Assembly: GCA_044426235.1 (NCBI GenBank)
Contig: JAWXUS010000001.1
Span: 1 to 64,000, forward strand
DNA from: JAGHEK01 sp044426235
GTDB taxonomy: Bacteria; Bacillota; Clostridia; Peptostreptococcales; Peptostreptococcaceae
Length of the DNA: 64,000 nucleotides
Direction of reading: 5' to 3'
This document shows, piece by piece, positions 17,644 through 27,454 of the stretch (positions within the stretch are counted from its first letter, which is position 1; every line of letters starts with the position of its first letter). The position numbers and the translations under genes were made by a program. The notes beneath the pieces are model-generated. The model was not told the DNA's origin. It searched no databases and saw only the letters and a list, made by a program, of their open reading frames with translations.

Positions 17644-18732
17644 TTACTTAAATTTGACTACTTTTCCTTCTTCAAATCCAAGTGTTCCTTTTTTAAGTCC
17701 AAATAAATCTTCTACTTCACTCTTATAAATATTTAATCCAAATTGAGCAAGTCCATCAATTAACTCTTCTGGCTCCATAACCTCTAAAATAACCTCTATT
17801 GCTTGTTTTAAGATTACTGGTACTCCACCTTTACCTTCTATTGGCTCTTTTTTAGACCAACCTCTTTTATTCATTTCATTTAATAAATAAGTATATTTCT
17901 TATAAGTTATAAATCCTAAATCATGCGCTCTAGTTATTAAAGCCCAAATTGGAACTGCCCACTTTCTTTTAAGTGGTAAGTAATCATCTAGTTCATTTAT
18001 ATTTTCAAAATCTTCAAAGTATTCTTCCTTTGGAAGTAAAAATGCAAGTGCTAATTCATCTTGTCTAAATTTCTTTTGTTGAACTTTTATTTCATTTCCA
18101 AGAACGTATGCAAGTTCATATGCTAAATCAACATTTCTACTACATAAATCCTTTCTATCATTTCCAAGACTTATAAAATATCTAGTTCCTTTATCACTAG
18201 TTTGTTTTTGAGTAAATGATAAAGCATTTTTTTTGTTTACATTATGATCAGTTATTATAAAACCATTAGACTCAAGTAAATTCATCATATTTACTATAGG
18301 CTTATTTCCAAGATCCATATTCTTTCTTAAACTTGATGCTAAATTTTCAATATCATCATTCTTATTCATATCAAAATCTATTTCCATTTGAGGAAACTGT
18401 ACATAGTTTTCAGCAAATGCAAATATTTTGTGAATGAAAACTAATCTTTCTTTGTAAGCTATTTCTTCAATTCTTGGAAGTCTAGATTCTGGTCTTATAT
18501 GAGTGCTATCAATATTTATTTTTAATCTATCATCAGTAAAGAAATAATTTTTTGGGAAATTTAATGCATTTGAAATTTTCATTTCATTCTCAACTGTTGG
18601 CTTGTATTTATTTTCTTCAAATGCAAGTAAATCTTTTTTATTTATTTCTGTATCAATTGCTAACATTTCAATAGTTTTACCTCTTAAAATTCTAGCCGTT
18701 TTAAATTTTTTATTATTAAACGTTCTTTTCAT
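17644..18732 (-). CDS. XRE-type regulator with degenerate ImmA/IrrE-like domain
   Basis: A 362-residue protein with an N-terminal helix-turn-helix (residues 8-62, FKTARILRGKTIEMLAIDTEI) and a C-terminal region laid out like ImmA/IrrE (DUF955) metallopeptidases. Where the zinc motif HExxH should stand it has YELAY (205-209), so both histidines are missing. The following DELALAFLLPKEEYF matches the usual 'EANRFAAEFLMP' segment. I infer that it keeps the fold as a sensor or regulator without protease activity. It lies 20 bases downstream of the SLH gene on the same strand and may be cotranscribed with it. Confidence 0.75.
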   Translation of the reverse strand: MKRTFNNKKFKTARILRGKTIEMLAIDTEINKKDLLAFEENKYKPTVENEMKISNALNFPKNYFFTDDRLKINIDSTHIRPESRLPRIEEIAYKERLVFIHKIFAFAENYVQFPQMEIDFDMNKNDDIENLASSLRKNMDLGNKPIVNMMNLLESNGFIITDHNVNKKNALSFTQKQTSDKGTRYFISLGNDRKDLCSRNVDLAYELAYVLGNEIKVQQKKFRQDELALAFLLPKEEYFEDFENINELDDYLPLKRKWAVPIWALITRAHDLGFITYKKYTYLLNEMNKRGWSKKEPIEGKGGVPVILKQAIEVILEVMEPEELIDGLAQFGLNIYKSEVEDLFGLKKGTLGFEEGKVVKFK

Positions 18733-18752
18733 AAGTTTCTCACTTTCAAATT

Positions 18753-20108
18753 TTATTTTATGCTAAGTATTTTAACCGCCTCTGCACGAGTTATATTTGA
18801 TTTTGGTCTAAATGTGTTATCTTCATACCCTTCAATTATCTTACTATCCTCTAATGCATCAACATAATTTTGTGCCCAATTTGAAATTTCATCTTTGTCT
18901 TTAAAGTTTATAACTCCATCTCCAGTTAATTCTCTAATTACGGCAACTATTTTACTAGCCTCTTGTCTTGTTATTTTATCATTTGGTCTAAATGTATTAT
19001 CTTCGTATCCGTCAATATATCCTTTATCAACTGCTACTTCTAAATATTCATAATACCAAGCATCTTCATTTATATCTGTAAACATAACACCTTTTCTAAC
19101 TAAATTCCTAATCATTTGTATTATACCACTTTTTTGTTCATATCCAAATGATTTATTAACGATTTTTATAAATTCTGCACGAGTTATGTCTTGATTTGGT
19201 CTAAAAGTATTGTCTTCATAACCTTCAATATAACCTTTTTGTACAAAATCATATATATAATCTCTTGCCCAGTGATTATCTAATACGTCTTTAAATGGTA
19301 ATGGTTTAACTTCTTCTGGGTTTGATGTATCAGTATCTGGTTTATTAGGTAATACCTCTTCTCCTTCTGGAAGTGGTTTTTCTGTTTCAGGTTTTATATC
19401 TGGTAATGTTTCTCCCTGTGGTTCATCAGGTTCTATCTCTGGTAATGTTTCTCCCTGTGGTTCATCAGGTTCTATCTCTGGTAATGTTTCTTCCTGTGGT
19501 TCATCAGGTTTTATATCTGGTAATGTTTCTCCCTGTGGTTCATCAGGTTCTTCTTCTCCTAATATATCATCAACGCTAAAATAAACTTCTTTTGAAGTAT
19601 TTATAACATTAAATTCTCCAAATTCGATACTATTATTATTAACATATTTATAATCATTTGTGTTTATTGCAATTACTTCAAAGCTTAAATCTTTAACTTC
19701 ACTATCATTTGGTAAAATATCAATTTCCATAATTTCTAATTTATTTCCTATTTTATTAAAATTAGAATTTGAAGTTGCTAAGATGTCTATTTGATTATTA
19801 TTATTTTCAAAATTAAATAGTATATCATTATTCTCTGAAGTTAATATATTTTTTATATCAATAGCTTGAACTTTATCATCAAGCTTTATACTAAATTGTA
19901 TGGCTTTTGGTATTTCAGTAATATTATCTAATGATACTTTTATCGTGTCTTTATCTACATTTTCAGATACTAATTCTATATCAAGCGAAGAATTTCTAAA
20001 ACGTTCGTTATTAGCTTTTGATATAAGATCATTTGAAACTATTCCAAGAGTTAATACAAATGAAGATATTACTAATAATTTTCTTATATTTGGATCTAAT
20101 TTTTTCAT
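18753..20108 (-). CDS. SLH-domain surface protein with a cohesin-like domain
   Basis: A 451-residue cell-wall-anchored protein. Residues 11-30 form a signal sequence or anchor. Residues about 40-172 are a beta-rich domain whose pattern (IQFSIKLDDKVQAIDIKNIL, then NNQIDILATSNSN and GNKLEIMEIDILP) resembles cohesins. A Pro/Glu linker with four 13-residue repeats of the PDEPQGETLPDIK type spans 188-239. Three SLH modules fill 271-451, each with the GYEDNTFRPN...ITRAE signature, and bind secondary cell-wall polymer. It follows the dockerin-bearing M60 gene by 57 bases, suggesting it is the anchor for that enzyme. SLH is certain; cohesin is inferred. Confidence 0.85.
   Translation of the reverse strand: MKKLDPNIRKLLVISSFVLTLGIVSNDLISKANNERFRNSSLDIELVSENVDKDTIKVSLDNITEIPKAIQFSIKLDDKVQAIDIKNILTSENNDILFNFENNNNQIDILATSNSNFNKIGNKLEIMEIDILPNDSEVKDLSFEVIAINTNDYKYVNNNSIEFGEFNVINTSKEVYFSVDDILGEEEPDEPQGETLPDIKPDEPQEETLPEIEPDEPQGETLPEIEPDEPQGETLPDIKPETEKPLPEGEEVLPNKPDTDTSNPEEVKPLPFKDVLDNHWARDYIYDFVQKGYIEGYEDNTFRPNQDITRAEFIKIVNKSFGYEQKSGIIQMIRNLVRKGVMFTDINEDAWYYEYLEVAVDKGYIDGYEDNTFRPNDKITRQEASKIVAVIRELTGDGVINFKDKDEISNWAQNYVDALEDSKIIEGYEDNTFRPKSNITRAEAVKILSIK
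19392..19547 (-). repeat. Four tandem 39-base repeats in the SLH protein linker
   Basis: Four units of 13 codons (PDEP-Q-G/E-ETLP-D/E-I-K/E) run head to tail within the gene. The units are nearly identical at DNA level, so copy number is likely to vary by slippage or recombination and to change linker length. Confidence 0.85.
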
Positions 20109-20132
20109 CTTTCGCCTCCCACCTAATATTTT

Positions 20133-20160
20133 TTAGTATAGGAAAAATTTCCTATACTAA
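20133..20160 (-). promoter_or_regulatory. Intercistronic hairpin between the M60 and SLH genes
   Basis: TTAGTATAGGAAA (20133-20145) pairs perfectly with TTTCCTATACTAA (20148-20160). On the minus strand it is not followed by a real T tract, so it may act as a partial terminator or processing site between the two genes. GGTGGGAGG ahead of the SLH start gives that gene its own ribosome site. Confidence 0.55.
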
Positions 20161-20165
20161 CAGTT

Positions 20166-23100
20166 TTATTTAAATTCAAAAATACTTTTTCTAGAAGTAA
20201 ACGACTGCGAAGTTAAATCTATAGAATCTAAATCGTTTAAATCACTTGGAAGATCTACATAGAACGAATCACTTACTAATCTTTGATTTATTGGTCTAGA
20301 ATTTTCATCTAAGCCATTATATCTATACAATTCAGTTTTAATTTTACTTCCTTCAATATTATTCATTCCATCTATTATCTTTTCTTCTTGTTCTTTAGTT
20401 ATCCAATAAATATAATTTCCTTCTGCAATTTCTCCAAGTTCACTACCTTCTGGTAAATTAGCAAGAAGTATTGCTTGAGATTCAAGTGCAAAGTTTTCTC
20501 CATTTTCATTTAAAACTAGTGGTGCATTAAATGCAGGATTCCCTCTATATTCTCCAAGTACAATTATTGAATCTTTCGGTATAATTCTTCCACTTGCATA
20601 CTCAAAGTCGCTAACTAAACGTCCAATTCCATTTTTATATACATTATCGTTATTATCAACTCCAATTTCAATATTATCTCCCGGTTGAGATAATAAATCT
20701 ATTTCGGCTAATGATAATTTTTCTTTTCCTTTTGAAACTAATTTTACATATTTTGCATTATAAGACCAAAGTTGATTATTATCATCATTTCCAAGTTCAT
20801 TAAAGTAGATTGTACTTTCACCTTCCGTACTAAATACTCCACTATGTGCTCTATCCCAAGTAACTCCATCTTTACTAACTAAAACTTCATAGTCTGTAAT
20901 TTTATTTTCTCCACCCGGAGTATACTTAAGACCAACAACTTGGTTGCTATTAACTAAATCAAGCACTATATAAGGATCTTCGTGAGAAGCATGCCCTGAA
21001 CAATCCGTTGATTTTATAGCTTCATAAATACTTTCTTTGTTATCATCAATAACTTTTAGTACACTTCCGCCTTCAATATGCCCGTGTCCACTTTCATCAT
21101 TATGAATCTCGTCAACTCCAACTGTGTTACTACTTATTTTCATAGTCCTCTTTGGTAGATTTCCATCGTGAGTAACTTTTACAGTTCCAATATCGAAAGT
21201 TTCTGTATGATTTAGATTAAAGTCGTATGCCTTAACCTTATATTCAAGTACTCTATTATTCATATTATCAATTACATCAGTATACTTTGTTACAGATCCA
21301 GTATTTTCAACAAATCCAACTGGTATTTCACGAATTCCAGTATTAGTTGATTCTTTTCTTATTATTTCATATCCTAAAATTTTATCATTATCTTTATTTA
21401 CACTAAATTCTAAAGGTATTTCCTTATTTTTAACGTATGAATTATCACTTATTCCACTTCCAAAGTTAGCAGTAACTTTAACGTCTTTTGACATATCAGA
21501 AACATTTTCAAGTCTTTGTCTGTGTGCATTATCATTTAAGTAGAATATATCTTTAGTTTCTTTTTCATAATTTACACTATCTAAGTATTCATTAGTTTTT
21601 GGACTTGAAGGTATTCCCCATCTAAGGAAAAATTCTCTTAAATCTTTCTTAACTGCATCACTACTTCTAATTATGAATGTTTGTGCCGTTCTATCGTATC
21701 CATCTTCAACTGGTGCAATTCCTTTTAATCTTGTTTCTCTATAAAGCTTTGCGTAGAAACTATCATTATTTATATCATTATCCGAATTTACTTGTAATAA
21801 TTCATAATTATTATGATTATCGTATGCAAGATGAAGTTGCCAAAACATTCCTAGCCCAACAAATCCTTGGGGTGTTGAAATTCCATTTGAAGTTACTCTT
21901 TTATATATATCATCATACATATCTTCAAGTCTTGAAGAACTTATTCCATTAAACGTTTGAGTTATAAGGGCTAATATGTTATTAGTAGTTTCTTCATAAG
22001 TTAGCCCATTAACATCGTGTATATGCCCTATTTCGTGAGAAATTCCCCATCCAAATAGATTTCCATCAATGTTTAATAAATTACCATTTTCATCAAATTC
22101 AAATGCTTTTCCATTCATAATTTGTGGTACAGTTTCATATTTAATACCAATATGGTGACTAGATGCATACATAAATGCTCCTGTAAACATTCTTTGATAT
22201 TTAATATTAATTCTGTTTGTTGGTCCTTTATTTCTAGAATGGAAAGTTAACTCACTTATTCCGCCTAAAATATCTAGTGGATTATTAGTTATTTTTCCAT
22301 CGCCATCAAAGTCTATTGCATCATAGATTAATCCTTGGTGAGAATGTGAAATTTCAACTAATTGATCTAGTGCACATAAAGTTTGATACATCTTCTCAAC
22401 TTGTTCTTCTTCACTACTAGCTCCTTCTGTTATACCTTTAAGTATTTGATCGGCTGGAAGTGATAATGTTATCTTTTTAAGTTCTATTTCAGTTGAATTA
22501 AGTATTGAAGTTTGCGGATTGTACTTATAAATATTATTTGCCTTATCTTCAATTTCTGGATAATGACTTGGAAGTAATTCAACGTAAGTTTTTAAATTCT
22601 TAATATAATTTCTTATTTCTTCTTTAATATAAGTTTCTCTATTTTTATTATCTATTTCATCAAGTATTTTAATATGTGGAATTTCAACTCCTCCACTTAC
22701 TCTAACTTTTATACTTTCTGTATTTGCGAAACTTCTATTATACATTCGAATATATAGATTTCCACCTTTTTCAGAATCAATATTAAAATCATTTTCTGGT
22801 ATTACTATTTCATTTTTACCTACTGTTAAAATTTGATTATAAGACTTAAATGCAGATTCTGTTTCACCATTATGTTGAGATATTCCAAGTTCAAAAGTAG
22901 TGTTTTGTAATTCTCTACTACTTCCAATATAAATATTTACAGTATCTCCCGGTTTAACTGCAACCCCTAAGGCTTGCCAATCATTAGATTGACCCATTTG
23001 ATTTCCACTCCAACTATTTGAAATGTTTGGATCAATAGTTATTAATCTTTCATTTAAGTTATTGTCCTCTAAAATCAACTGAGCTCTTTCTAAACTCTCA

Positions 23101-25787
23101 AGTGCAGTTTCTTTATATGGATTTTCTTCGTTGGTATTTTCATCTTTCATATTGGCTTGTATTCTTAAGTTATCAATCTTTTCCTTTGTAACATTATCTT
23201 TTAACGTTAACTGTAAACTATCATCAAATAATGCATCAACATCATCTTTTAAACTATCATATTTATAAAGTTTAATTTCACTTATACTAGATAATGGCGT
23301 GTATGCAGGATGTGCTCTTAGTGAAATTTGTAATTTACTAGTAGTTATTTTATTCGGAAGATTTACTTCGTAATATAAAACATTATTTTCATCTTTTATT
23401 TGTTTGAAACTTGCATTAATTTGAACAAATTCATTCTTTTCTATATCATAATATCTAACTGGTACGTAATCATAAATTCCACCACCACCATATCCATCAT
23501 CATATCTTGTGGCAATTCTCACCGTATCTATATCGTATACTTTATCAAAAGTAATTATAGGACCTGTATTATAATTTGTATTCCAAGTATTTGAAGTCCA
23601 ATGTGTTTCAATATTTCCATCAACTATTGCGAATTTATCATCAATATTTGTACTACCATTTGGATACGTTATGTCAATTATTCCATTAACAGGACTTTCA
23701 TATTGACTATAACTTTCTTTTGGTGTATTTATTAAATTATAACTTGTAATAGTTGGCCCTTGAAGGTTACTAGTTGTTCCAAGATAAGTTTCAGATATTG
23801 CTCCACTTCCGTGATGATTAGTTGCAATCATTCTTATTTCGTAAGTTTCATTATCAAGTAAACCATCTATTTTAAATATATTACCTTTTATTAATTCATC
23901 GTGATCAGTCTTTTTATCATAATCAATATTATAAGCATTGTCCGGCACATCATTTGTAGGATCCGTATCTACGTAATCATTATTTGGATCATTAGCTTTT
24001 ATAAATGCTCCATCGCCTAATTTTCTATAATAAATATCAAAATCTTTAGCCTGTGAGTTTGTACCCCAAGTAACCGTAAGCGATTTTAAATTCCCTTGTA
24101 CTCTTACTTGTTCTGGTTTTCCAGGCTTTGATTCTGGAACTATTTGAAGTTCAATTATTGAATCTTTTCCATAATTACTTCCATCTTTTAAAGTTTCATT
24201 ATATGCATTTGAAACACTATATCCTGCATTGTCTTTTAACAATCCAGTATTTGCATCCCATCCGTGATTTTGATAATTTTTGTCAACATTATCTGGGAAA
24301 CCATCTTTATCATTTGAATTATTTTGAAGATTTGTATTTCCTGTTTTATTCACATCATAATCATCTTGTTCATCTTTATATCCACTCTCCCAAGTAGTCC
24401 CACTTAGTGATTGAATACTTACTCTATAAATTCCGTATGGTTCAACCTTTGGAACTGTAAGAGTATTTTGTGAAGTTTTAAATTTAGAAGTTTGAACAAT
24501 AGTCCCACTATCTCCTAAAAGTTGAAGTTTAACTTCATAAGCATCAACGTTTGGTTCGTGGTTCCAAGAAAGATTAAGTTCTTCTTTTCCAACTTGAGTT
24601 TTACTAGTAAAGCTATTAATTACAGGAACATTCATATTTGGTTTTGGCATTTCTGTATAAACATCATTTAAAAATTCAACCTTTGCAATTTCTGCTAAAT
24701 TTTTATTTGAACGAGTTCCAGTTACTATAATTGTAATTTCACTTACTGCAACTTGCTTTCCTAAATCAATAGTAATTACATTTTCTAAATCAACACTTCT
24801 AGATAAATTTTTATTAAATTCAAATTCTTCTCCATTAACTACTATTATACCTTCAGTGGGTGCATTTTCGTTATCTGGAAGACTAATTTTCACTTGTTCC
24901 ATAATTTGAACTTCATTAAAAAATATAGGTATATCAATGTGATTATCTTTTGATATATCTTCTTCTTGTTTAATAGTTAAAGTATTTTCATCAGTAAAAA
25001 GATTTATTAAATCATCATCGGTATCTCCATTTGTAGAAATATCTCTTATAGAATTTATATCAATAATTGGATTTGTGTCAATTATTGTTGGATTTTTTTG
25101 AATTTTATCAATGTTTTCGTGTACATATGATAAATCTAAAATATCAACTTTTGAATCTCTATTTAAATCTGCAGATATTTCATATCCTCTAGACTTTATA
25201 ATTTCTTTTATCTTTTCATAATCTGCAGTCGTCACTAAATTATTAGCATCAACATCTCCTGCCATAAAAACTGAATCATAAGTTATAGAAGTATTTTCAT
25301 CAATTACAGTAGTTTTATCTGCTGTTCCAAGTTCTATTCTTTTTGAAGTTTTTGAAATCTCAACGTTATCTATATTTACAGTTTGGTAACCTTCTCCTGA
25401 AATTTTTACAGAATAGTTTCCAACTTCTAAATTATCAATTTCTAAATGATAAAAATTAACATCATCGCCTTTAATAATATTTTTTGTTTCATCTAAAGCT
25501 CTTAATGTGTAATTTATAGAATTATCTTTTCCACTTAAATTATCACTTCCAAGATCTATTGAATATTCATTATCTTCACTTTTTAGTAAGACATTTATAT
25601 TAGTTTTTTTAGAGTCAACAAACTTTATTGGTAATGAAAAATTAATATCAATTTCTAATTTTCCACGAGAAAAATTATTAGCACTAACTATTGTTGAAGA
25701 CGTTGTAGTTTCATTTGCAAATGAAATTACACTTAAATTACTTGCAATCAAAGTTACTGCGAGTGTAGTACAAATACTTTTTTTCAT
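20166..25787 (-). CDS. Secreted M60-like (enhancin) metallopeptidase with dockerin
   Basis: A 1873-residue secreted enzyme with a signal peptide at 1-25. Residues about 176-229 are a type I dockerin with two Ca-binding loops (DVDANNLVTTAD and DLNRDSKVDILD). Fibronectin III-like domains lie near 385-470 and 555-670. A discoidin/CBM32-like domain lies near 690-830 and another near 1550-1685. The M60 domain spans roughly 915-1350, with HEIGH at 1251-1255 and E1265 as the likely third zinc ligand. M60 enzymes typically cleave mucin-type O-glycoproteins. No wall anchor is present, so the dockerin probably docks it to a cohesin partner. GGAGGGAAG precedes the ATG. Confidence 0.9.
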   Translation of the reverse strand: MKKSICTTLAVTLIASNLSVISFANETTTSSTIVSANNFSRGKLEIDINFSLPIKFVDSKKTNINVLLKSEDNEYSIDLGSDNLSGKDNSINYTLRALDETKNIIKGDDVNFYHLEIDNLEVGNYSVKISGEGYQTVNIDNVEISKTSKRIELGTADKTTVIDENTSITYDSVFMAGDVDANNLVTTADYEKIKEIIKSRGYEISADLNRDSKVDILDLSYVHENIDKIQKNPTIIDTNPIIDINSIRDISTNGDTDDDLINLFTDENTLTIKQEEDISKDNHIDIPIFFNEVQIMEQVKISLPDNENAPTEGIIVVNGEEFEFNKNLSRSVDLENVITIDLGKQVAVSEITIIVTGTRSNKNLAEIAKVEFLNDVYTEMPKPNMNVPVINSFTSKTQVGKEELNLSWNHEPNVDAYEVKLQLLGDSGTIVQTSKFKTSQNTLTVPKVEPYGIYRVSIQSLSGTTWESGYKDEQDDYDVNKTGNTNLQNNSNDKDGFPDNVDKNYQNHGWDANTGLLKDNAGYSVSNAYNETLKDGSNYGKDSIIELQIVPESKPGKPEQVRVQGNLKSLTVTWGTNSQAKDFDIYYRKLGDGAFIKANDPNNDYVDTDPTNDVPDNAYNIDYDKKTDHDELIKGNIFKIDGLLDNETYEIRMIATNHHGSGAISETYLGTTSNLQGPTITSYNLINTPKESYSQYESPVNGIIDITYPNGSTNIDDKFAIVDGNIETHWTSNTWNTNYNTGPIITFDKVYDIDTVRIATRYDDGYGGGGIYDYVPVRYYDIEKNEFVQINASFKQIKDENNVLYYEVNLPNKITTSKLQISLRAHPAYTPLSSISEIKLYKYDSLKDDVDALFDDSLQLTLKDNVTKEKIDNLRIQANMKDENTNEENPYKETALESLERAQLILEDNNLNERLITIDPNISNSWSGNQMGQSNDWQALGVAVKPGDTVNIYIGSSRELQNTTFELGISQHNGETESAFKSYNQILTVGKNEIVIPENDFNIDSEKGGNLYIRMYNRSFANTESIKVRVSGGVEIPHIKILDEIDNKNRETYIKEEIRNYIKNLKTYVELLPSHYPEIEDKANNIYKYNPQTSILNSTEIELKKITLSLPADQILKGITEGASSEEEQVEKMYQTLCALDQLVEISHSHQGLIYDAIDFDGDGKITNNPLDILGGISELTFHSRNKGPTNRINIKYQRMFTGAFMYASSHHIGIKYETVPQIMNGKAFEFDENGNLLNIDGNLFGWGISHEIGHIHDVNGLTYEETTNNILALITQTFNGISSSRLEDMYDDIYKRVTSNGISTPQGFVGLGMFWQLHLAYDNHNNYELLQVNSDNDINNDSFYAKLYRETRLKGIAPVEDGYDRTAQTFIIRSSDAVKKDLREFFLRWGIPSSPKTNEYLDSVNYEKETKDIFYLNDNAHRQRLENVSDMSKDVKVTANFGSGISDNSYVKNKEIPLEFSVNKDNDKILGYEIIRKESTNTGIREIPVGFVENTGSVTKYTDVIDNMNNRVLEYKVKAYDFNLNHTETFDIGTVKVTHDGNLPKRTMKISSNTVGVDEIHNDESGHGHIEGGSVLKVIDDNKESIYEAIKSTDCSGHASHEDPYIVLDLVNSNQVVGLKYTPGGENKITDYEVLVSKDGVTWDRAHSGVFSTEGESTIYFNELGNDDNNQLWSYNAKYVKLVSKGKEKLSLAEIDLLSQPGDNIEIGVDNNDNVYKNGIGRLVSDFEYASGRIIPKDSIIVLGEYRGNPAFNAPLVLNENGENFALESQAILLANLPEGSELGEIAEGNYIYWITKEQEEKIIDGMNNIEGSKIKTELYRYNGLDENSRPINQRLVSDSFYVDLPSDLNDLDSIDLTSQSFTSRKSIFEFK

Positions 25788-25856
25788 AATCTTCCCTCCT
25801 AATATTTATTAAATTAATTATACATTATTTTTAACTCGTTATATATATTTTTGCAT

Positions 25857-25884
25857 AAAAAAAGAAATAGAAAATCTATTTCTT
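25857..25884 (-). terminator. Terminator of degV
   Basis: AAGAAATAGA (25862-25871) pairs with TCTATTTCTT (25875-25884); on the minus strand a T tract follows. It overlaps the degV stop codon. Confidence 0.8.
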
Positions 25885-26722
25885 AGTAACAACTTACAAT
25901 TATAGCTCCCTCAGAAGTATAAACTCCCATTACACAACCAATTTCACAAACTATAATCTCTGCAAATTCATTATCTTTTTTCATTAATTCAACTACTTTA
26001 TTTGCTTTTTCTACGTTATTTGCGTGACCTACAAATAATATTTTATCTTTTTTGTTCTTATCTATATTTTCATTCATTTTAGCTACTACTTTATTTAATG
26101 AATTGTTTTCTCCTCTAGCCTTATCTATTGGCTTTACTTCTCCATCATTTACTCTAATTATAGCCTTTAAATTAAGTGCATTAATTATTTTTCCTGCAAT
26201 CGGATTTATTCTTCCACCCTTTATTGCATTTTCTAGAGTTTCTAAAGTTCCATAACATACAACTTCTTTTTTAATTTTTTCAATATGGCTTACTATTTCT
26301 TCGAACGTATTCCCATTTTCTATCATTTTAGCTGCAATATAAACTAAAAGACCATGTGCCATACATCCCATTTCACTATCTATTAAGGCAATCTTTTTTG
26401 ATTTGTTTTCTTCTTCAAAAAGACTCTTTCCAAGATTTGCAGTAGAATATACTCCAGATAATTTTGAAGTAATAGTTATAACTATTATTTCATCTTCTTC
26501 CCCTTCAAATCTTTTCTTAAATTCATCAGGAGATGAACAAGCAGTCTTTGGTAATGTTTTTTGTGTTTTCATTTTTTCATAAAAATGACTTTTACTTATT
26601 TGTCCGTCTATATAAGTTTTATCCTCAAATGAAACCGTAAGAGGCAATACATCTATATTATATTTTTTTACTATATCGTCGTTTAAATCACACGAACTAT
26701 CAGTTATTAATCTTATACCCAT
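25883..26722 (-). CDS. DegV-family fatty-acid-binding protein
   Basis: A 279-residue DegV protein. The family binds fatty acids, and some members (FakB) present them to a FakA kinase for use in phospholipids. Visible motifs are ITDSSCDL at the N terminus, VLPLTVSFEDKTYIDG, the TSKLSGVYSTA loop, and the late GAIIVSCY. No fakA is nearby. It is divergent from tetR, and a 14-base palindrome lies just upstream of its start. Confidence 0.9.
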   Translation of the reverse strand: MGIRLITDSSCDLNDDIVKKYNIDVLPLTVSFEDKTYIDGQISKSHFYEKMKTQKTLPKTACSSPDEFKKRFEGEEDEIIVITITSKLSGVYSTANLGKSLFEEENKSKKIALIDSEMGCMAHGLLVYIAAKMIENGNTFEEIVSHIEKIKKEVVCYGTLETLENAIKGGRINPIAGKIINALNLKAIIRVNDGEVKPIDKARGENNSLNKVVAKMNENIDKNKKDKILFVGHANNVEKANKVVELMKKDNEFAEIIVCEIGCVMGVYTSEGAIIVSCY

Positions 26723-26741
26723 AATTACTCTCCTTGTTTAT

Positions 26742-26755
26742 CGGTCAGTTAACCG
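26742..26755. promoter_or_regulatory. TetR operator candidate between degV and tetR
   Basis: CGGTCAGTTAACCG is a near-perfect palindrome (CGGTYA on each side, one mismatch) 20 bases upstream of the degV start, in the divergent tetR-degV interval. Its size and place suit a TetR-family dimer. Control of degV by the adjacent TetR is inference. Confidence 0.5.
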
Positions 26756-26883
26756 AATAATATAATTCTATTTTAATTATAAATGTTTAATATGTCAATA
26801 TCTAATTTATTGACTTTATTTTTTTATAGGATTATAATCTATTATAAAATCAATTCATAATGAAAGGATAATTACGGCTTTTT

Positions 26884-27441
26884 ATGAAACAAAATAATAC
26901 AAAACTCAAGATTTTATTAACATCAATTAAGCTAATGACTCGAAAAGGAATAAATGAAACTAGCCTTGCAGACATTGCAAATAGCTGTAATATAAGTAAA
27001 GGAACGCTTTATTATTATTATCAAACAAAAGATGATTTGATTTGCGATGTGGCTGATATTCATCTAGACATAATAACTAAAACTGTTCTTGACTGTATTT
27101 GTGAAGTTGATCCAAAACTTCAAAATGAATATATGATAAATACAATAATAAAAAAGATTTCAGGTATTGGACAAAGCGGAAAAATACACATATATATTCT
27201 AAGCGAGGCTATAAATTCAAATGATACCTTAAATAAAAAATTAAAAGAAAAGTATGTTAATTGGAGAGAAACTTTAAGATTTGAACTTAGAAAGTATTCA
27301 AAAGATGAAAATGATGCAGATGCTCTTTCATTTTTATTAATCTCAATAGTCGATGGACTTTTAGTACAAAGTATTTTATTTGATAAAAAAAGTATAGATT
27401 ACAGTAATATAGCCAACTTTTTGGTTAACAATTTAATATGA
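26884..27441 (+). CDS. TetR-family transcriptional regulator
   Basis: A 185-residue repressor. The N-terminal helix-turn-helix is clear (LTSIKLMTRKGINETSLADI, then CNISKGTLYYYYQTKDDLI). The C-terminal ligand domain shows no assignable specificity. A MATE efflux gene follows immediately, the common arrangement of a drug-responsive regulator with its pump. It is divergent from degV. GAAAGGATA is the ribosome site. Confidence 0.9.
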   Translation: MKQNNTKLKILLTSIKLMTRKGINETSLADIANSCNISKGTLYYYYQTKDDLICDVADIHLDIITKTVLDCICEVDPKLQNEYMINTIIKKISGIGQSGKIHIYILSEAINSNDTLNKKLKEKYVNWRETLRFELRKYSKDENDADALSFLLISIVDGLLVQSILFDKKSIDYSNIANFLVNNLI

Positions 27442-27454
27442 GGTGATGATTTTA

